Origin: Bacteroidetes bacterium HGW-Bacteroidetes-16
GTDB lineage: Bacteria > Bacteroidota > Bacteroidia > Bacteroidales > F082
Length of the DNA: 64,000 bases
Direction: 5' to 3'
Assembly (NCBI GenBank): GCA_002840975.1
Contig: PHDN01000002.1
Coordinates: forward strand, 1-64,000
Shown here: positions 25,870 to 34,789 of the stretch, in pieces
Numbering within the stretch: position 1 is the stretch's first letter
Layout of the letters: each line of letters starts with the position of its first letter
Made by a program: the position numbers and the translations under genes
The notes under the pieces: model-generated
The model's input: the letters and a program-made list of their open reading frames with translations, nothing else
The model's database searches: none
What the model was told of the DNA's origin: nothing

Positions 25870-25920
25870 TCATAAAATGTATTTGAAATGGTGAACAATG
25901 ATCAGGTATAATAAACAATC

Positions 25921-26685
25921 CTATTTACCTTTCAGCCAGTCTTTAAATGCTGAAGACCGATCGGTACTCGTGGCGACAAATTCTTCGACCGGGGGGTCGA
26001 GTATTATTTTGATGCGTGACTTTGAATAAGCGATCATCGACTTTATTGATTCGAAACTAATGATGAAACCTCTGTTTATCCTGAAAAAACGCTCACTGTT
26101 CAATTCACCCTCCAGCTGATCCAACGAAAAGTCAACGGGGTACTTTTTTTGATTAAACAGAACAGCCGTAACATTTTTATTTTCAATATAAAAATAGGCG
26201 ACTTCATTAATACTAATTGCATTGATTTTTTGCCCTACTTTAATTACCAAACGTTTTAATTCAGGAGATCGGTTGCGTTCAAATATCTCCATAATTTGTT
26301 GGATATCGTACAAATTTGTCGGCGTCTCAGAGGTAGTTTCCCTGAATTTTTTCATGCTGATTTCCAGTTCTTCCTTTTTAATGGGTTTCAGCAGGTAATC
26401 AATGCTATTCACTTTAAACGCTTTTATGGCGTATTGGTCGTAGGCAGTAGTAAATATTATTGGGCTGGTTATTTTAACAGCATCGAAAATTTCGAAACAA
26501 TTACCATCTGCCAAATGGATATCCATAAACACCAGGTCAGGTTGTGGATTATTTTGAAAGAAATTAATACTGTCTTCGACGGTGTCGATTACCTCTGCGA
26601 ACGCAATTCCGGGAACAATTTGCTTAAGCTGGTTTTCGAGTCTTTTTGCCGTAGCAGGCTCATCTTCAATGATCAGTACTTTCAT
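25921..26685 (-). CDS. LytTR-family response regulator
   Basis: DNA-binding response regulator of 254 residues. The receiver domain (1-120) has the acid pair EDEP, phosphoacceptor Asp55 in LVFMDIHLADG, the Thr in IIFTTAYD and Lys in LLKPIKKEE. The C-terminal LytTR domain (about 150-254) has KINAISINEVAYFYIENKNVTAV and FFRINRGFIISFESIKSM. It is translated from the same transcript as the LytS-type kinase just upstream (6-bp gap) and is surely its partner. The nearest targets are the YceI gene of its own operon and the YceI/cytochrome operon beyond the repeat block. Confidence 0.92.
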   Translation of the reverse strand: MKVLIIEDEPATAKRLENQLKQIVPGIAFAEVIDTVEDSINFFQNNPQPDLVFMDIHLADGNCFEIFDAVKITSPIIFTTAYDQYAIKAFKVNSIDYLLKPIKKEELEISMKKFRETTSETPTNLYDIQQIMEIFERNRSPELKRLVIKVGQKINAISINEVAYFYIENKNVTAVLFNQKKYPVDFSLDQLEGELNSERFFRINRGFIISFESIKSMIAYSKSRIKIILDPPVEEFVATSTDRSSAFKDWLKGK

Positions 26686-26691
26686 TTTGAG

Positions 26692-29571
26692 TTAATTGAT
26701 GATTGGAAGAATTACTTTAAAAATTTCATCAGTCTCTTCTACCCGGATTTCCATTCCTGCAATCAGCCGATACCGTTCCCTAATGTTTCGAAGTCCGATT
26801 CCGGTAGATGTCTCTGTTTGTTTTTTCAGTCGTTTTTTGTTTTCGATAATGATATTTTTATCGTCATTTCGAATGCTTACGAGGAGAGTTTTACCTTTTG
26901 CGATAACATTGTGCTTTAATGCATTTTCGGTGAGTAACTGAAGCGTTAAGGGTGGAATATTAGAGCCTGTTGTTTTTTCATCCAGATCAACTTGAAGAAT
27001 GAAGTTATCCCCGAATCGTTTCTGTTGAATTAATGCGTAGTTTTTAATCATACGCAGTTCTTCCGACAACGGAATAAGTTCTTTTTCTTTCACTTCAAGA
27101 ATATCCCTGAAAAATCCGGAAAGGGCTTCGGTGTATTTAACAGCATCTTCCGGATTATCTTCGATAATGGAAATCAGAGTGGAAAAACTATTGAACAAAA
27201 AGTGTGGATTTACCTGATTTTTAAGTGTCTGGAATTCAACTTCCAGCAGTTCTTTTTTCCTTGCCTCCTTTTGTCGTAATTTCCTGTCCCGTGTTTTTAT
27301 AAACCAGTAGCCCAGCACAACGATGATGATAGTGCTTAGCAAAACAAACCAGATGGATAAATAAAATGGTTTTCGGATTTCAAAAGAAAATGAGCTTGAT
27401 TCGCCGGATGGTTTTGTATTATTTAAAAATGCCTCCACTTTAAATGTGTAATAACCGGGTGGAAGATTGGGATAAGTAGCCACCCGATCAAAAGTATATT
27501 TCCAATCGGGATCATAACCTTCCAATTTAATTTTGTACTGCATTTTTTTTGGTGCCATCGGCCAGTAACCTGAATATTCAAATATAAAACGGTTCTCGGA
27601 TGCTGAAAATGTTTGGTCATTAACAAGGTTTAATGCCTCAAGGTTAACCGTGATTTTATCAATTGAAGTAAGGGGTTGAAACCTCATTCGATTGATCAGG
27701 TTGAGGTCGATTTGAATGATTTCGTTGTGTGTAGCAAAGCTTATAAAATCATCGTTTTTGTCAACGCTGTTCAAGTCCGAACGCAGCAGGTTCAGATCAA
27801 GTTCTTCATTCAAACAAACAAAATCGTTGGTGACATGATTAAATATATTCAATCCCTGGTCTGTCAGAATAAAAAGCAGGTTTCCTTTGGCAGCCAGAGA
27901 GTAAATATTGTTTCCGATGAAACCGTTGCCGGAATTATATTTTTCAAATTGAGTACCATTGAACTTGTAAAGCACCCCTGTTGAAGTACTGAACCAGATA
28001 TTTCCTTCTTCATCTTCAATAATCGAATAAATAATATTATCAGTAACACCCTGATTTTCATCATAAGAATAAAAAATATCATCTTCCAATTTAATAATCC
28101 CGTTGCCATCGGTGCCAAACCAAACCCTTCCACGACTATCCGGAAGCACGGTGTATATAAAACTGCTGCTTAAACCATCTTCTTTGTTATAGGATTGAAT
28201 ATGCTTAACCTTCGATTGTTCATCCAGTGAAATAACGGATGACCCTCCAAGTGTCGCAACCCAAATTTTGTGATCTGAAATTGCTATGGATAAAATATTG
28301 TCGTTGACCAACCCTTTCTGAGCATTTACAAATTGAAAGGATTTCTTATGGGGCTCAAAAACTACAACTCCCTGTCCAAGGGTTCCGGCCCAGATTTTAT
28401 CTGAAGGATCAATAATTGAAGAAGTCAGTGTAGAAGAAAAAGCCAGTGCATTTTTTAGAAAAACGCTGTATCCATTTTTATCAAGACTTAAAAGAGTGTT
28501 GTTGTTGGTCAACCAGTATTTTTGGTATCCAACAATATTGATCGAATGTATTTTGTTTTCAGGATAATCGGGCTTATAATCGATCACTTTTATCGATCCT
28601 CCATTGGAGACGCACAGCATATTTTTGGTTAAAACCCAGAGATTGCCCAGCCGGTCTGCCAGGGCTGCTTTTATATTTCGGTTGACTTCATTGTCATTTA
28701 AGATGATGGATACGAGGCTGTCAAGGTGCGGGTGTCTGGAATAAAATATTCCATTTTGTTTATCTACTATCCAAACATCGTTTCCCTCCATACTCAGTGC
28801 ATTGACCGGCCCAAATTGTTTTCCTTGTGAACATTCTATTCTACGAAAAGTTGAATCAACGGGATTGTAATATCCTATTCCTCCCTGGTGAAATCCAAAC
28901 CACATAAAACCTTCATTGTCTTTAACAAGTGAAAGTACGATCAGGTCAGGAAGATTTACAGAAAGAATATCAGATTTAATTGAATTAAACGTGCTGTCCA
29001 CCGTACAAATACAGACACCGTTATCGGTAGCAGCCCAAACATTATTTTTGGGGCCAAGGGCTATTTCGTAAACATAATCGTCTGTTAATCCATTTTTTGT
29101 GTTCAGAGACAGGGTTGTGTTTTCAGCGCTGCAATACAAACCGCTTCCAAAAGTTGACCACCAGATTCTCCCTTTTGTGTCAAAAAGTATATCAGAGACG
29201 GAAGATGAATCATTCAGATAACCTTCACTTTCAAAAGGAGCTAGTTTTCTTTGAGAAGTATAGGCCAGTGATCCATCTTTAAAACCAACCCAAAGTCGTC
29301 CATCAGGCGACTGATTGATAGCCGTTACATATTCTGAACCCTGATCTTTACTATATTTTAGAGCTTTTACGCCATCCCATCTGTAAAGACCATTTTGCAA
29401 TCCAAGCCATAAAAACCCCGAAGAATCTGCAAAAATGACATTGATTTTTTCTGCTGACACTTCTCCTGTAAGGTTAACCGGCTTAATCGCCAGGTCAAAA
29501 TCGCCCGAAAAGGCTTGTATGAAAACAAGCAAGCCGAGCGCTGACAGCATATTTTTTAATTTAAAAATCAA
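26692..29571 (-). CDS. Beta-propeller LytS-type histidine kinase
   Basis: Inner-membrane sensor of 959 residues. Signal peptide (1-22), then a periplasmic double beta-propeller of two-component-regulator repeats (IFADSSGFLWLGLQNGLYRW, RVWFGTDGNGIIKL, NIWFSTSTGVLYKF and others) to about 620. Next are a Y_Y_Y domain (MQYKIKLEGYDPDWKYT), one membrane helix (about 733-755), and the His-kinase domain with NQVNPHFLFNSFSTL (His near 790) and a GHKL ATPase ending in GIGLRNIRERY. In Bacteroidota such sensors often control polysaccharide use; here the neighbours are YceI and cytochromes instead. It overlaps the YceI stop by 4 bp. Confidence 0.93.
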   Translation of the reverse strand: MIFKLKNMLSALGLLVFIQAFSGDFDLAIKPVNLTGEVSAEKINVIFADSSGFLWLGLQNGLYRWDGVKALKYSKDQGSEYVTAINQSPDGRLWVGFKDGSLAYTSQRKLAPFESEGYLNDSSSVSDILFDTKGRIWWSTFGSGLYCSAENTTLSLNTKNGLTDDYVYEIALGPKNNVWAATDNGVCICTVDSTFNSIKSDILSVNLPDLIVLSLVKDNEGFMWFGFHQGGIGYYNPVDSTFRRIECSQGKQFGPVNALSMEGNDVWIVDKQNGIFYSRHPHLDSLVSIILNDNEVNRNIKAALADRLGNLWVLTKNMLCVSNGGSIKVIDYKPDYPENKIHSINIVGYQKYWLTNNNTLLSLDKNGYSVFLKNALAFSSTLTSSIIDPSDKIWAGTLGQGVVVFEPHKKSFQFVNAQKGLVNDNILSIAISDHKIWVATLGGSSVISLDEQSKVKHIQSYNKEDGLSSSFIYTVLPDSRGRVWFGTDGNGIIKLEDDIFYSYDENQGVTDNIIYSIIEDEEGNIWFSTSTGVLYKFNGTQFEKYNSGNGFIGNNIYSLAAKGNLLFILTDQGLNIFNHVTNDFVCLNEELDLNLLRSDLNSVDKNDDFISFATHNEIIQIDLNLINRMRFQPLTSIDKITVNLEALNLVNDQTFSASENRFIFEYSGYWPMAPKKMQYKIKLEGYDPDWKYTFDRVATYPNLPPGYYTFKVEAFLNNTKPSGESSSFSFEIRKPFYLSIWFVLLSTIIIVVLGYWFIKTRDRKLRQKEARKKELLEVEFQTLKNQVNPHFLFNSFSTLISIIEDNPEDAVKYTEALSGFFRDILEVKEKELIPLSEELRMIKNYALIQQKRFGDNFILQVDLDEKTTGSNIPPLTLQLLTENALKHNVIAKGKTLLVSIRNDDKNIIIENKKRLKKQTETSTGIGLRNIRERYRLIAGMEIRVEETDEIFKVILPIIN

Positions 29572-30128
29572 TCCGTGGTATTTTTAGGGGTCAGGGTTGC
29601 TCGAACTTCAACAGCAATATTCTCGGCAATTTTCTGATATACGATACTCGGAATTCTGATATTATGATCTTCAAGTGCTACGCTGAAATCCGAGCTTATT
29701 TTAATTGTATGATCAACAAATTCAATGACAACATCAATGATCCTTTCTTCTTCAACACCATGAATTGACAAAGTACCTTTTGCCCTGACCTGAAAAGTGC
29801 TGTTGGCATCTTTGTTCATTTTTTCAATTATTTTTCCCTGAAATGTTGAGTACGGGTATTTATCAACTTCCATATAATTTTCATAAAAATGTTCCTGTTG
29901 AAGGTCACTGTTAAAGCCTATAAGCGAACGGTTTGAAATCTTGAAAGCAAAATGATTGTTATTCAAATCAATTGCCCCTGAAAGTTCATCTGATTGAGCT
30001 GAAATAAGTTCCAGAGGTGCCGCTGAGGTAAAAGTAACCCGGCCTTCATGCGTCAGGTAAATTTCCTGTGCATTCAACTGCATCACAAGACCGAAAAAGA
30101 TCAATAAACCAGTCAGGTGTTTAAACAT
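29568..30128 (-). CDS. YceI family protein (second copy)
   Basis: Exported lipocalin-like protein of 186 residues with signal peptide (1-20, ending LNAQE). The YceI pattern is seen: THEGRVTFTSAAPLELISAQSDE, the central QQEHFYENYMEVDKYPYSTFQ, and IHGVEEERIIDVV. It is first in a three-gene operon with the sensor kinase and LytTR regulator, with the kinase ATG overlapping its stop. This suggests that a ligand bound by YceI, or its lipid pool, is what the kinase senses; that is inference. A paralogue lies at 19708-20262. Confidence 0.9.
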   Translation of the reverse strand: MFKHLTGLLIFFGLVMQLNAQEIYLTHEGRVTFTSAAPLELISAQSDELSGAIDLNNNHFAFKISNRSLIGFNSDLQQEHFYENYMEVDKYPYSTFQGKIIEKMNKDANSTFQVRAKGTLSIHGVEEERIIDVVIEFVDHTIKISSDFSVALEDHNIRIPSIVYQKIAENIAVEVRATLTPKNTTD

Positions 30129-30184
30129 GTATTAATTGGTGTTGGTTAAGCCCTTTATTAATCGGACAATTTAGTTTTCAGTTT

Positions 30185-30192
30185 CAAAAATA
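30185..30192 (-). promoter_or_regulatory. -7 box of the YceI-LytS-LytTR operon
   Basis: TATTTTTG fits TAnnTTTG and lies 56 bp before the YceI start. No -33 TTG at the standard spacing. Confidence 0.35.
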
Positions 30193-30422
30193 GGCAATGT
30201 TTCTTTGTATTAATCATTTGTTACTAAATCTTCTTAACGATTCTATATTGGCTCGACAATGAGCCTAAACGGAAAACATTTGCTTTGTGAAGGACTTCAA
30301 AAGACAAATCTTTCTGGCCGCACCGATTTACCGTTAGGTGAACCTGCCGAAGGCATGGAGGCATGGAGGGAGGTTCAGGTCAAAACCAACCATAAAGTAT
30401 GATGCATTGTCGGCAATCGGCC

Positions 30423-30839
30423 TTATTTCAATGTTTCTAAAAATTGTCGTGCTGTCATTACTGGTATAATAGAAGCCTTAAAGTCATTTAAATTTCTGGT
30501 AATTATTAGATCCTGACCGTTTTCGATTGCAGTGAAATATTGAAGGCTATCCTCAAAGTCAGAGAATGAATCGTCATTTAATGCCAATCCAATTATTTTG
30601 TCGTCAAGAGGTAAAATATTGACTATTAACCTGAGCTTCCTTAATATTTCTTTTGCTTTGTGTGAATTTGTTTGTCGCAGTAGCGCATAACTCGTGTTGA
30701 CAACTGTCAATGATGAGATGTTAAGTTCAATGATTTTCTGATCTGCTAATGAAAAAAGATTCGCTGATTCCTCGTAAAATGGTTCTCTGCGTGATAGCAG
30801 GTCTATGACAATGTTGGTGTCGATAAAAAGTCGTTTCAT
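30423..30839 (-). CDS. PIN-domain toxin (VapC-like)
   Basis: Toxin of 138 residues with a PIN-domain RNase fold. Acidic catalytic residues are seen at Asp7 (FIDTNIVIDLL), Glu24 or 25 (FYEESANLF), and Asp in FEDSLQYFTA (about 96-99) with Asn/Asp in TRNLNDF. The family cuts specific RNAs when freed from its antitoxin. The partner here is a DUF6364-type protein rather than VapB. Its ATG overlaps the antitoxin stop by 4 bp. The C-terminus runs to the usual length. Confidence 0.88.
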   Translation of the reverse strand: MKRLFIDTNIVIDLLSRREPFYEESANLFSLADQKIIELNISSLTVVNTSYALLRQTNSHKAKEILRKLRLIVNILPLDDKIIGLALNDDSFSDFEDSLQYFTAIENGQDLIITRNLNDFKASIIPVMTARQFLETLK

Positions 30840-31087
30840 TTATATTTTTCAATTAGATAGTCACCATATTCTTTTTTATAGTCAAAATCAGAAGGCAAGT
30901 CAATTACTCCGCTTAGACTTTTCACGAGAGGCGTAATTGGTGCTTTGTCTTTATGCTCTATTTCTCTGGTTAAACTGTCAAGATATGATTCAATCATTTT
31001 TGAGAGGCTGATCTTTTGTTTGCTTGCATAAATTTTCGCTCTTTCGATTACGCCGTCGTTAAGTCTTAATGTCAATTTTGTTTCCAT
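30836..31087 (-). CDS. DUF6364-type antitoxin
   Basis: Antitoxin of 83 residues starting METKLTLRLND at 31087. A longer frame back to 31240 is excluded because it reads through the promoter at 31105-31134. The N-terminus is ribbon-helix-helix-like (KLTLRLNDGVIERAKIYASKQKISLSKMIESYL), and the tail (SGVIDLPSDFDYKKEYGDYLIEKY) is the toxin-binding part. It should bind both the PIN toxin and its own promoter; an AT palindrome ATATTA-A-TAATAT (31086-31098) covers the start codon. Confidence 0.85.
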   Translation of the reverse strand: METKLTLRLNDGVIERAKIYASKQKISLSKMIESYLDSLTREIEHKDKAPITPLVKSLSGVIDLPSDFDYKKEYGDYLIEKYK

Positions 31088-31104
31088 ATTAATAATATTA
31101 CGTG

Positions 31105-31134
31105 CAAATATACACAATATGTACGTCACGTCAA
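31105..31134 (-). promoter_or_regulatory. Promoter of the PIN toxin-antitoxin operon
   Basis: TTG (31132-31134), exactly 19 nt, then TATATTTG (31105-31112) on the minus strand: both Bacteroidota boxes at the standard distance, 17 bp before the antitoxin start. This also fixes the short start of the antitoxin. Confidence 0.7.
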
Positions 31135-31315
31135 AATGTACGGGGGTTTTTTCTGTTCTTAGGATTATAGACAACGGGAGTACAAACCCAACCCCTGAAG
31201 TGTTCAATTTAATACTATTAATTTTAATCCCTTTATCCATAATAACCCACCCGTTTTCAATCGTTTAAAATTATTAAAATCAGCTCTTTGCTTCATTGCA
31301 AATAGATTGCCGGGT

Positions 31316-31365
31316 GTTTGGTGGGTAAATCCAGAAAATAATTTTATTGAAGCATTGGCAATCTG
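31316..31365. repeat. Dispersed repeat, copy B
   Basis: GGGTGTTTGG then GGGTAAATCCAG and TTTTATTG match copy A at 16847-16909 with scattered differences. It lies between the toxin-antitoxin promoter and the end of the histidine kinase gene. Confidence 0.5.
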
Positions 31366-31373
31366 ACGGTAAA

Positions 31374-33122
31374 TCAGGAAGAATACTCTTTACAATTAAG
31401 AACTATTGAAAACACACTGCCAACACCAAGTTGGCTTTCAACAGATATTTCACCACCCTGGGCTTCTATAAACTCTTTACTGATTGCCAAACCAAGTCCG
31501 GAACCTTCCTTTTTTGTGCCGGGGATGGTAGAATAGCGGTCGAATACCCGGTTAATATATTGAGATTCGATTCCACGTCCAAAATCTCTTATCAACAGTT
31601 TGACTTTCTTATTCAGTACTAAAGCCGAAATCTCTATTTTGGAGTTTTCACCTGAGTAGCGAATTGCATTTGATATTAAATTGGTAATTACCCAGGCTGT
31701 TTTTTCTTTGTCAGCAATCACCTCTGGCAAGTCAGATGGCAACTCGATTTCAAAGACAATATTTTTTTGATATGCTGCTGACTTACTTGTGTTAATAGCA
31801 TATTGTATTATCTCCGGAAGTCGGGCCGGCATAATATTCAACTGGATATTTCCTGTTTCAACCTGGGCGAGGTTCAGTAGTTCAGAAATTATTTTTAACA
31901 AATGATTTGCATCTTCTTCACAACTCTTAACCAATTCCGTTTGTTCCTGGTTCAGCTTGCCCGTTTTTTCATTTTCCAATAATTGCAAACTGAATTTTAT
32001 TGCCGACACAGGCGTCTTTAGCTCATGCGAAACGGTGGCAATAAAATTTGTTTTTGCCAAATCGAGCTCCATATACCTGGTTACATTTTTCAGAACTACC
32101 ACATATCCCATTACATACCCTTTTTTTTCATGTTGAGGGTTTAAGGAAATTTCCTGAATTTCTTTTTCAAAATAGATGTCTTTTCCATTGATGTTGGTAT
32201 GTATTTTTGAATCCGCTTCATCATTGGAAGAAACAGCCTTTTTTCCGGAACTATCAATAATTATTTGATTGATCAAATCATTTTCGGTGGCAATCTCAAG
32301 AATATTTGATCCGATTAAATCGGAATGGCTCATGCCGGATACTTTTGAAAACTCATCATTTACCAGGTTGACTTTCATCACATTATCAAATCCAATAATG
32401 GGATAGTGTATTTTATTGATCAGCGTTTCGGTAATTTTCTTTTCGGTAAGTAGTTTTGCAATATTGCTGTTGTTATATTCTTCGAGTTTATTGGCCATCG
32501 TGTTAAACGAAACCGCTAATTCCCCAAATTCGCTGTGTCCTTCCAGATTTACCCGTTGCGAGTAATCATTGCCTGCAATTTGTTTGATGCTTCTGTTTAA
32601 TTCTTTAATTGGATTGGATATATTTTCCGGTAGTTTAAGTAAAAGTATGAGTGCAATAATGAAGCAAAAAAAACTTAATGTACTGATCAGAAAAATGGAC
32701 TTTTTGGCGGTTTTACCTGCAATGGTATTTTTTAGTTCAATCGCATTTAAGTTGATGTTCATTATTTCGAGTAGGGTTGATTGCAAATTAGTAAATGCAG
32801 TATCATTGGAGGGTGTGCTTTTTAACAGTTCGAAATTTTCAGATAGTTTATTGGTTAGTTCTTCTTCACCGGATTCAGTAATATTTGATTTTTGTTTTAG
32901 AAGATATTTCTCAAAGTGTTTGAATGCCTCTTTATTTTTATCGATTTCCGATAATGCTTTTAACATATGATGAGTATAGCCAATCGTTTCTTTGTTGTCT
33001 TTAATGATGTTTTCAGAGGCAGTTGACAATGAATTGATTTGCCCGATGCTTAAAAATGCCAAAAGAATGATTAAAGTAAACAAAAAACCGATTCCAAGGT
33101 TTAATTTAGTCTTGATTTTCAT
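31374..33122 (-). CDS. HAMP/PAS sensor histidine kinase beside Trk genes
   Basis: Membrane histidine kinase of 582 residues. Membrane segments at about 8-28 and 143-162 enclose a helical periplasmic domain. HAMP follows (NISNPIKELNRSIKQIAGNDYSQRV), then a PAS domain (about 235-340), HisKA with FIATVSHELKTPVSAI (His near 366), and an HATPase with NLISNAIRYSGE, DFGRGI and GSGLGLAISKEF. It has its own -7 box. Its place directly after trkA-trkH, with an NtrC-type regulator gene upstream, suggests that these form one potassium or osmotic response system; the pairing is inferred from position. Confidence 0.92.
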   Translation of the reverse strand: MKIKTKLNLGIGFLFTLIILLAFLSIGQINSLSTASENIIKDNKETIGYTHHMLKALSEIDKNKEAFKHFEKYLLKQKSNITESGEEELTNKLSENFELLKSTPSNDTAFTNLQSTLLEIMNINLNAIELKNTIAGKTAKKSIFLISTLSFFCFIIALILLLKLPENISNPIKELNRSIKQIAGNDYSQRVNLEGHSEFGELAVSFNTMANKLEEYNNSNIAKLLTEKKITETLINKIHYPIIGFDNVMKVNLVNDEFSKVSGMSHSDLIGSNILEIATENDLINQIIIDSSGKKAVSSNDEADSKIHTNINGKDIYFEKEIQEISLNPQHEKKGYVMGYVVVLKNVTRYMELDLAKTNFIATVSHELKTPVSAIKFSLQLLENEKTGKLNQEQTELVKSCEEDANHLLKIISELLNLAQVETGNIQLNIMPARLPEIIQYAINTSKSAAYQKNIVFEIELPSDLPEVIADKEKTAWVITNLISNAIRYSGENSKIEISALVLNKKVKLLIRDFGRGIESQYINRVFDRYSTIPGTKKEGSGLGLAISKEFIEAQGGEISVESQLGVGSVFSIVLNCKEYSS

Positions 33123-33146
33123 GCCCTTGTATTAAGTAAACACATA

Positions 33147-33154
33147 CAAAGATA
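33147..33154 (-). promoter_or_regulatory. -7 box of the histidine kinase gene
   Basis: TATCTTTG fits TAnnTTTG and lies 24 bp before the ATG at 33122, inside the short gap after trkH. Confidence 0.4.
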
Positions 33155-33183
33155 TGCCTAAAAGGCTTTATTAACGCATCATG

Positions 33184-34773
33184 TTACACTACTGTAGGTT
33201 TTGTACCTAAAAAAATTGTCCTGAATAAAATAAGGATGGGTATAATTTCCAACCTGCCAGCCCACATCTGAATGATGTAGGTAATTTCAAGAACCGGTGA
33301 CATTGCCGGACTGGTAATTCCACACGACAATCCAACGGTGCCTAATGCTGATGCCGATTCGAACAATGCATCCTTTAAAGTATATCCGGAAAACATCTGA
33401 TAGTAAGTTATTAAGGTCCCGACAATTAGAAAAAGCATATAAACAAATGCAAAAGTTGCGACATTGGCGAGTTCTTTGTTCATTTCATCAGGCAACAATC
33501 GCTTATCATTAAATTTAACAACTTTTATTGCATTCTCAGACGAAAAATAATTGTTAATATGCCAGAATAATCCTTTAAAAATAAGCAATACCCTGATGAT
33601 TTTTATTCCTCCGACCGTGGCCCCGGCAGCACCTCCTACAACCATGGCCGCCAGCACAATGAATACAATAGAAGCGGCATCCCATACGTGTATATCAGTA
33701 GTTTGCCATCCGGTGGTGGTTAAGGCACTGATAAATTGAAAAAATCCAATACGAAACGGCTCAGTGATTATGCCCGACTTCAACAGCATGACAGACAGTA
33801 TGATGCTGCCAAAGAAACTGGTAATTATTATAGCGCGTGTTTGAAGGTTCTTCCAAAACTGGCTGAATTGCTTTTCATAAAAGACTTTATAGTAAAAAGG
33901 TAAGGAAAGGGCTCCCAAAATCATTGGCAATAAGTACAATATATCCATTGCTTTTGAATGGTAACTTGCGATGCTGCTTTCAAGCGTGCTAAAGCCACCC
34001 GTTGATTGGCCCGACATGGCATGATTAATCGAATCAAAGAGGTTTTCGGTTAAACTGTATCCCGGCAAAATCAAATAAGTCCCTATGACGAGATAAATAA
34101 AACTAAAAACCGTCATTCCAATATACAATTTCCAAATGGAACGAGTTGTTTGTATTATAGTAGGCTTTAATCGTTCGCCTGTGGATTCGGCACCATATAA
34201 CATATAGGCAATTCTTCCACTTGAATGGCCTAATAATGCTAAAGTAAGAACAATAAAACCTGCTCCACCCAACAATTGTGTAAATGAGCGATAAAACATC
34301 AAACCTTTACCTATGGTGGGCACGTGAAGCGCCATGCTTAACCCGGTAGTTGTTAAACCACTCATGCTTTCAAAAATGGCATGTAACGGATTTTTAAAGA
34401 AGAAAATGCTGGAGCCATAATCTGCTCCTGCAGGAACAAATTGTTGTGCTACATCTACAGGCGTAATGTAAGCGATAATAAGGAATGGCAAGGCACCCAT
34501 TATTGCTATTGAAAGCCAACCCGCTGCCGCAATAATTAATGCGTGGTGAGTTAGCGGTTCAGAAGTGTTTTTAATTTTTTTGTAGAGTAAAAATCCAACA
34601 ATTATGCATGCAAGGGAGGAAATAAGAAAACCTAGTGCAGAATAGTATTCTGAATAAATTAACGATATTAAAATTGGTAAGGCCATTGTATAGCCCAAAA
34701 TAATTTGCAGACCACCAATTTGTCTGAATATCATTTTGAAAGTACCGAGCCTTTTCTGCAATATCAAATTCAT
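33184..34773 (-). CDS. trkH: Trk potassium uptake membrane subunit
   Basis: Potassium transporter of the TrkH/KtrB family, 529 residues, with about 10-12 membrane helices. The four pore loops are recognisable: SMSGLTTTGLSM in the first, SGQSTGGFSTLESS in the second, SALTTTGWQTTD in the third and ASALGTVGLSCGI in the fourth, each with the Gly that forms the selectivity filter. K+ enters the cytosol, gated by TrkA. It lies 16 bp after trkA in the same transcript. Confidence 0.93.
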   Translation of the reverse strand: MNLILQKRLGTFKMIFRQIGGLQIILGYTMALPILISLIYSEYYSALGFLISSLACIIVGFLLYKKIKNTSEPLTHHALIIAAAGWLSIAIMGALPFLIIAYITPVDVAQQFVPAGADYGSSIFFFKNPLHAIFESMSGLTTTGLSMALHVPTIGKGLMFYRSFTQLLGGAGFIVLTLALLGHSSGRIAYMLYGAESTGERLKPTIIQTTRSIWKLYIGMTVFSFIYLVIGTYLILPGYSLTENLFDSINHAMSGQSTGGFSTLESSIASYHSKAMDILYLLPMILGALSLPFYYKVFYEKQFSQFWKNLQTRAIIITSFFGSIILSVMLLKSGIITEPFRIGFFQFISALTTTGWQTTDIHVWDAASIVFIVLAAMVVGGAAGATVGGIKIIRVLLIFKGLFWHINNYFSSENAIKVVKFNDKRLLPDEMNKELANVATFAFVYMLFLIVGTLITYYQMFSGYTLKDALFESASALGTVGLSCGITSPAMSPVLEITYIIQMWAGRLEIIPILILFRTIFLGTKPTVV

Positions 34774-34789
34774 CTATAATCGGGTATAA

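Larger units (their letters stand above)
24859..25920. other. Intergenic block with bounded repeat element
   Basis: 1062 bp without a gene, between the T9SS/cytochrome operon and the LytTR regulator. It is dominated by the segment 25056-25869, bounded by perfect 20-bp inverted repeats and containing the tandem repeats. The promoter of the operon starting at 24858 should lie in 24859-25055; only a poorly spaced TA..TTTTTG near 24890 is seen. Confidence 0.7.
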
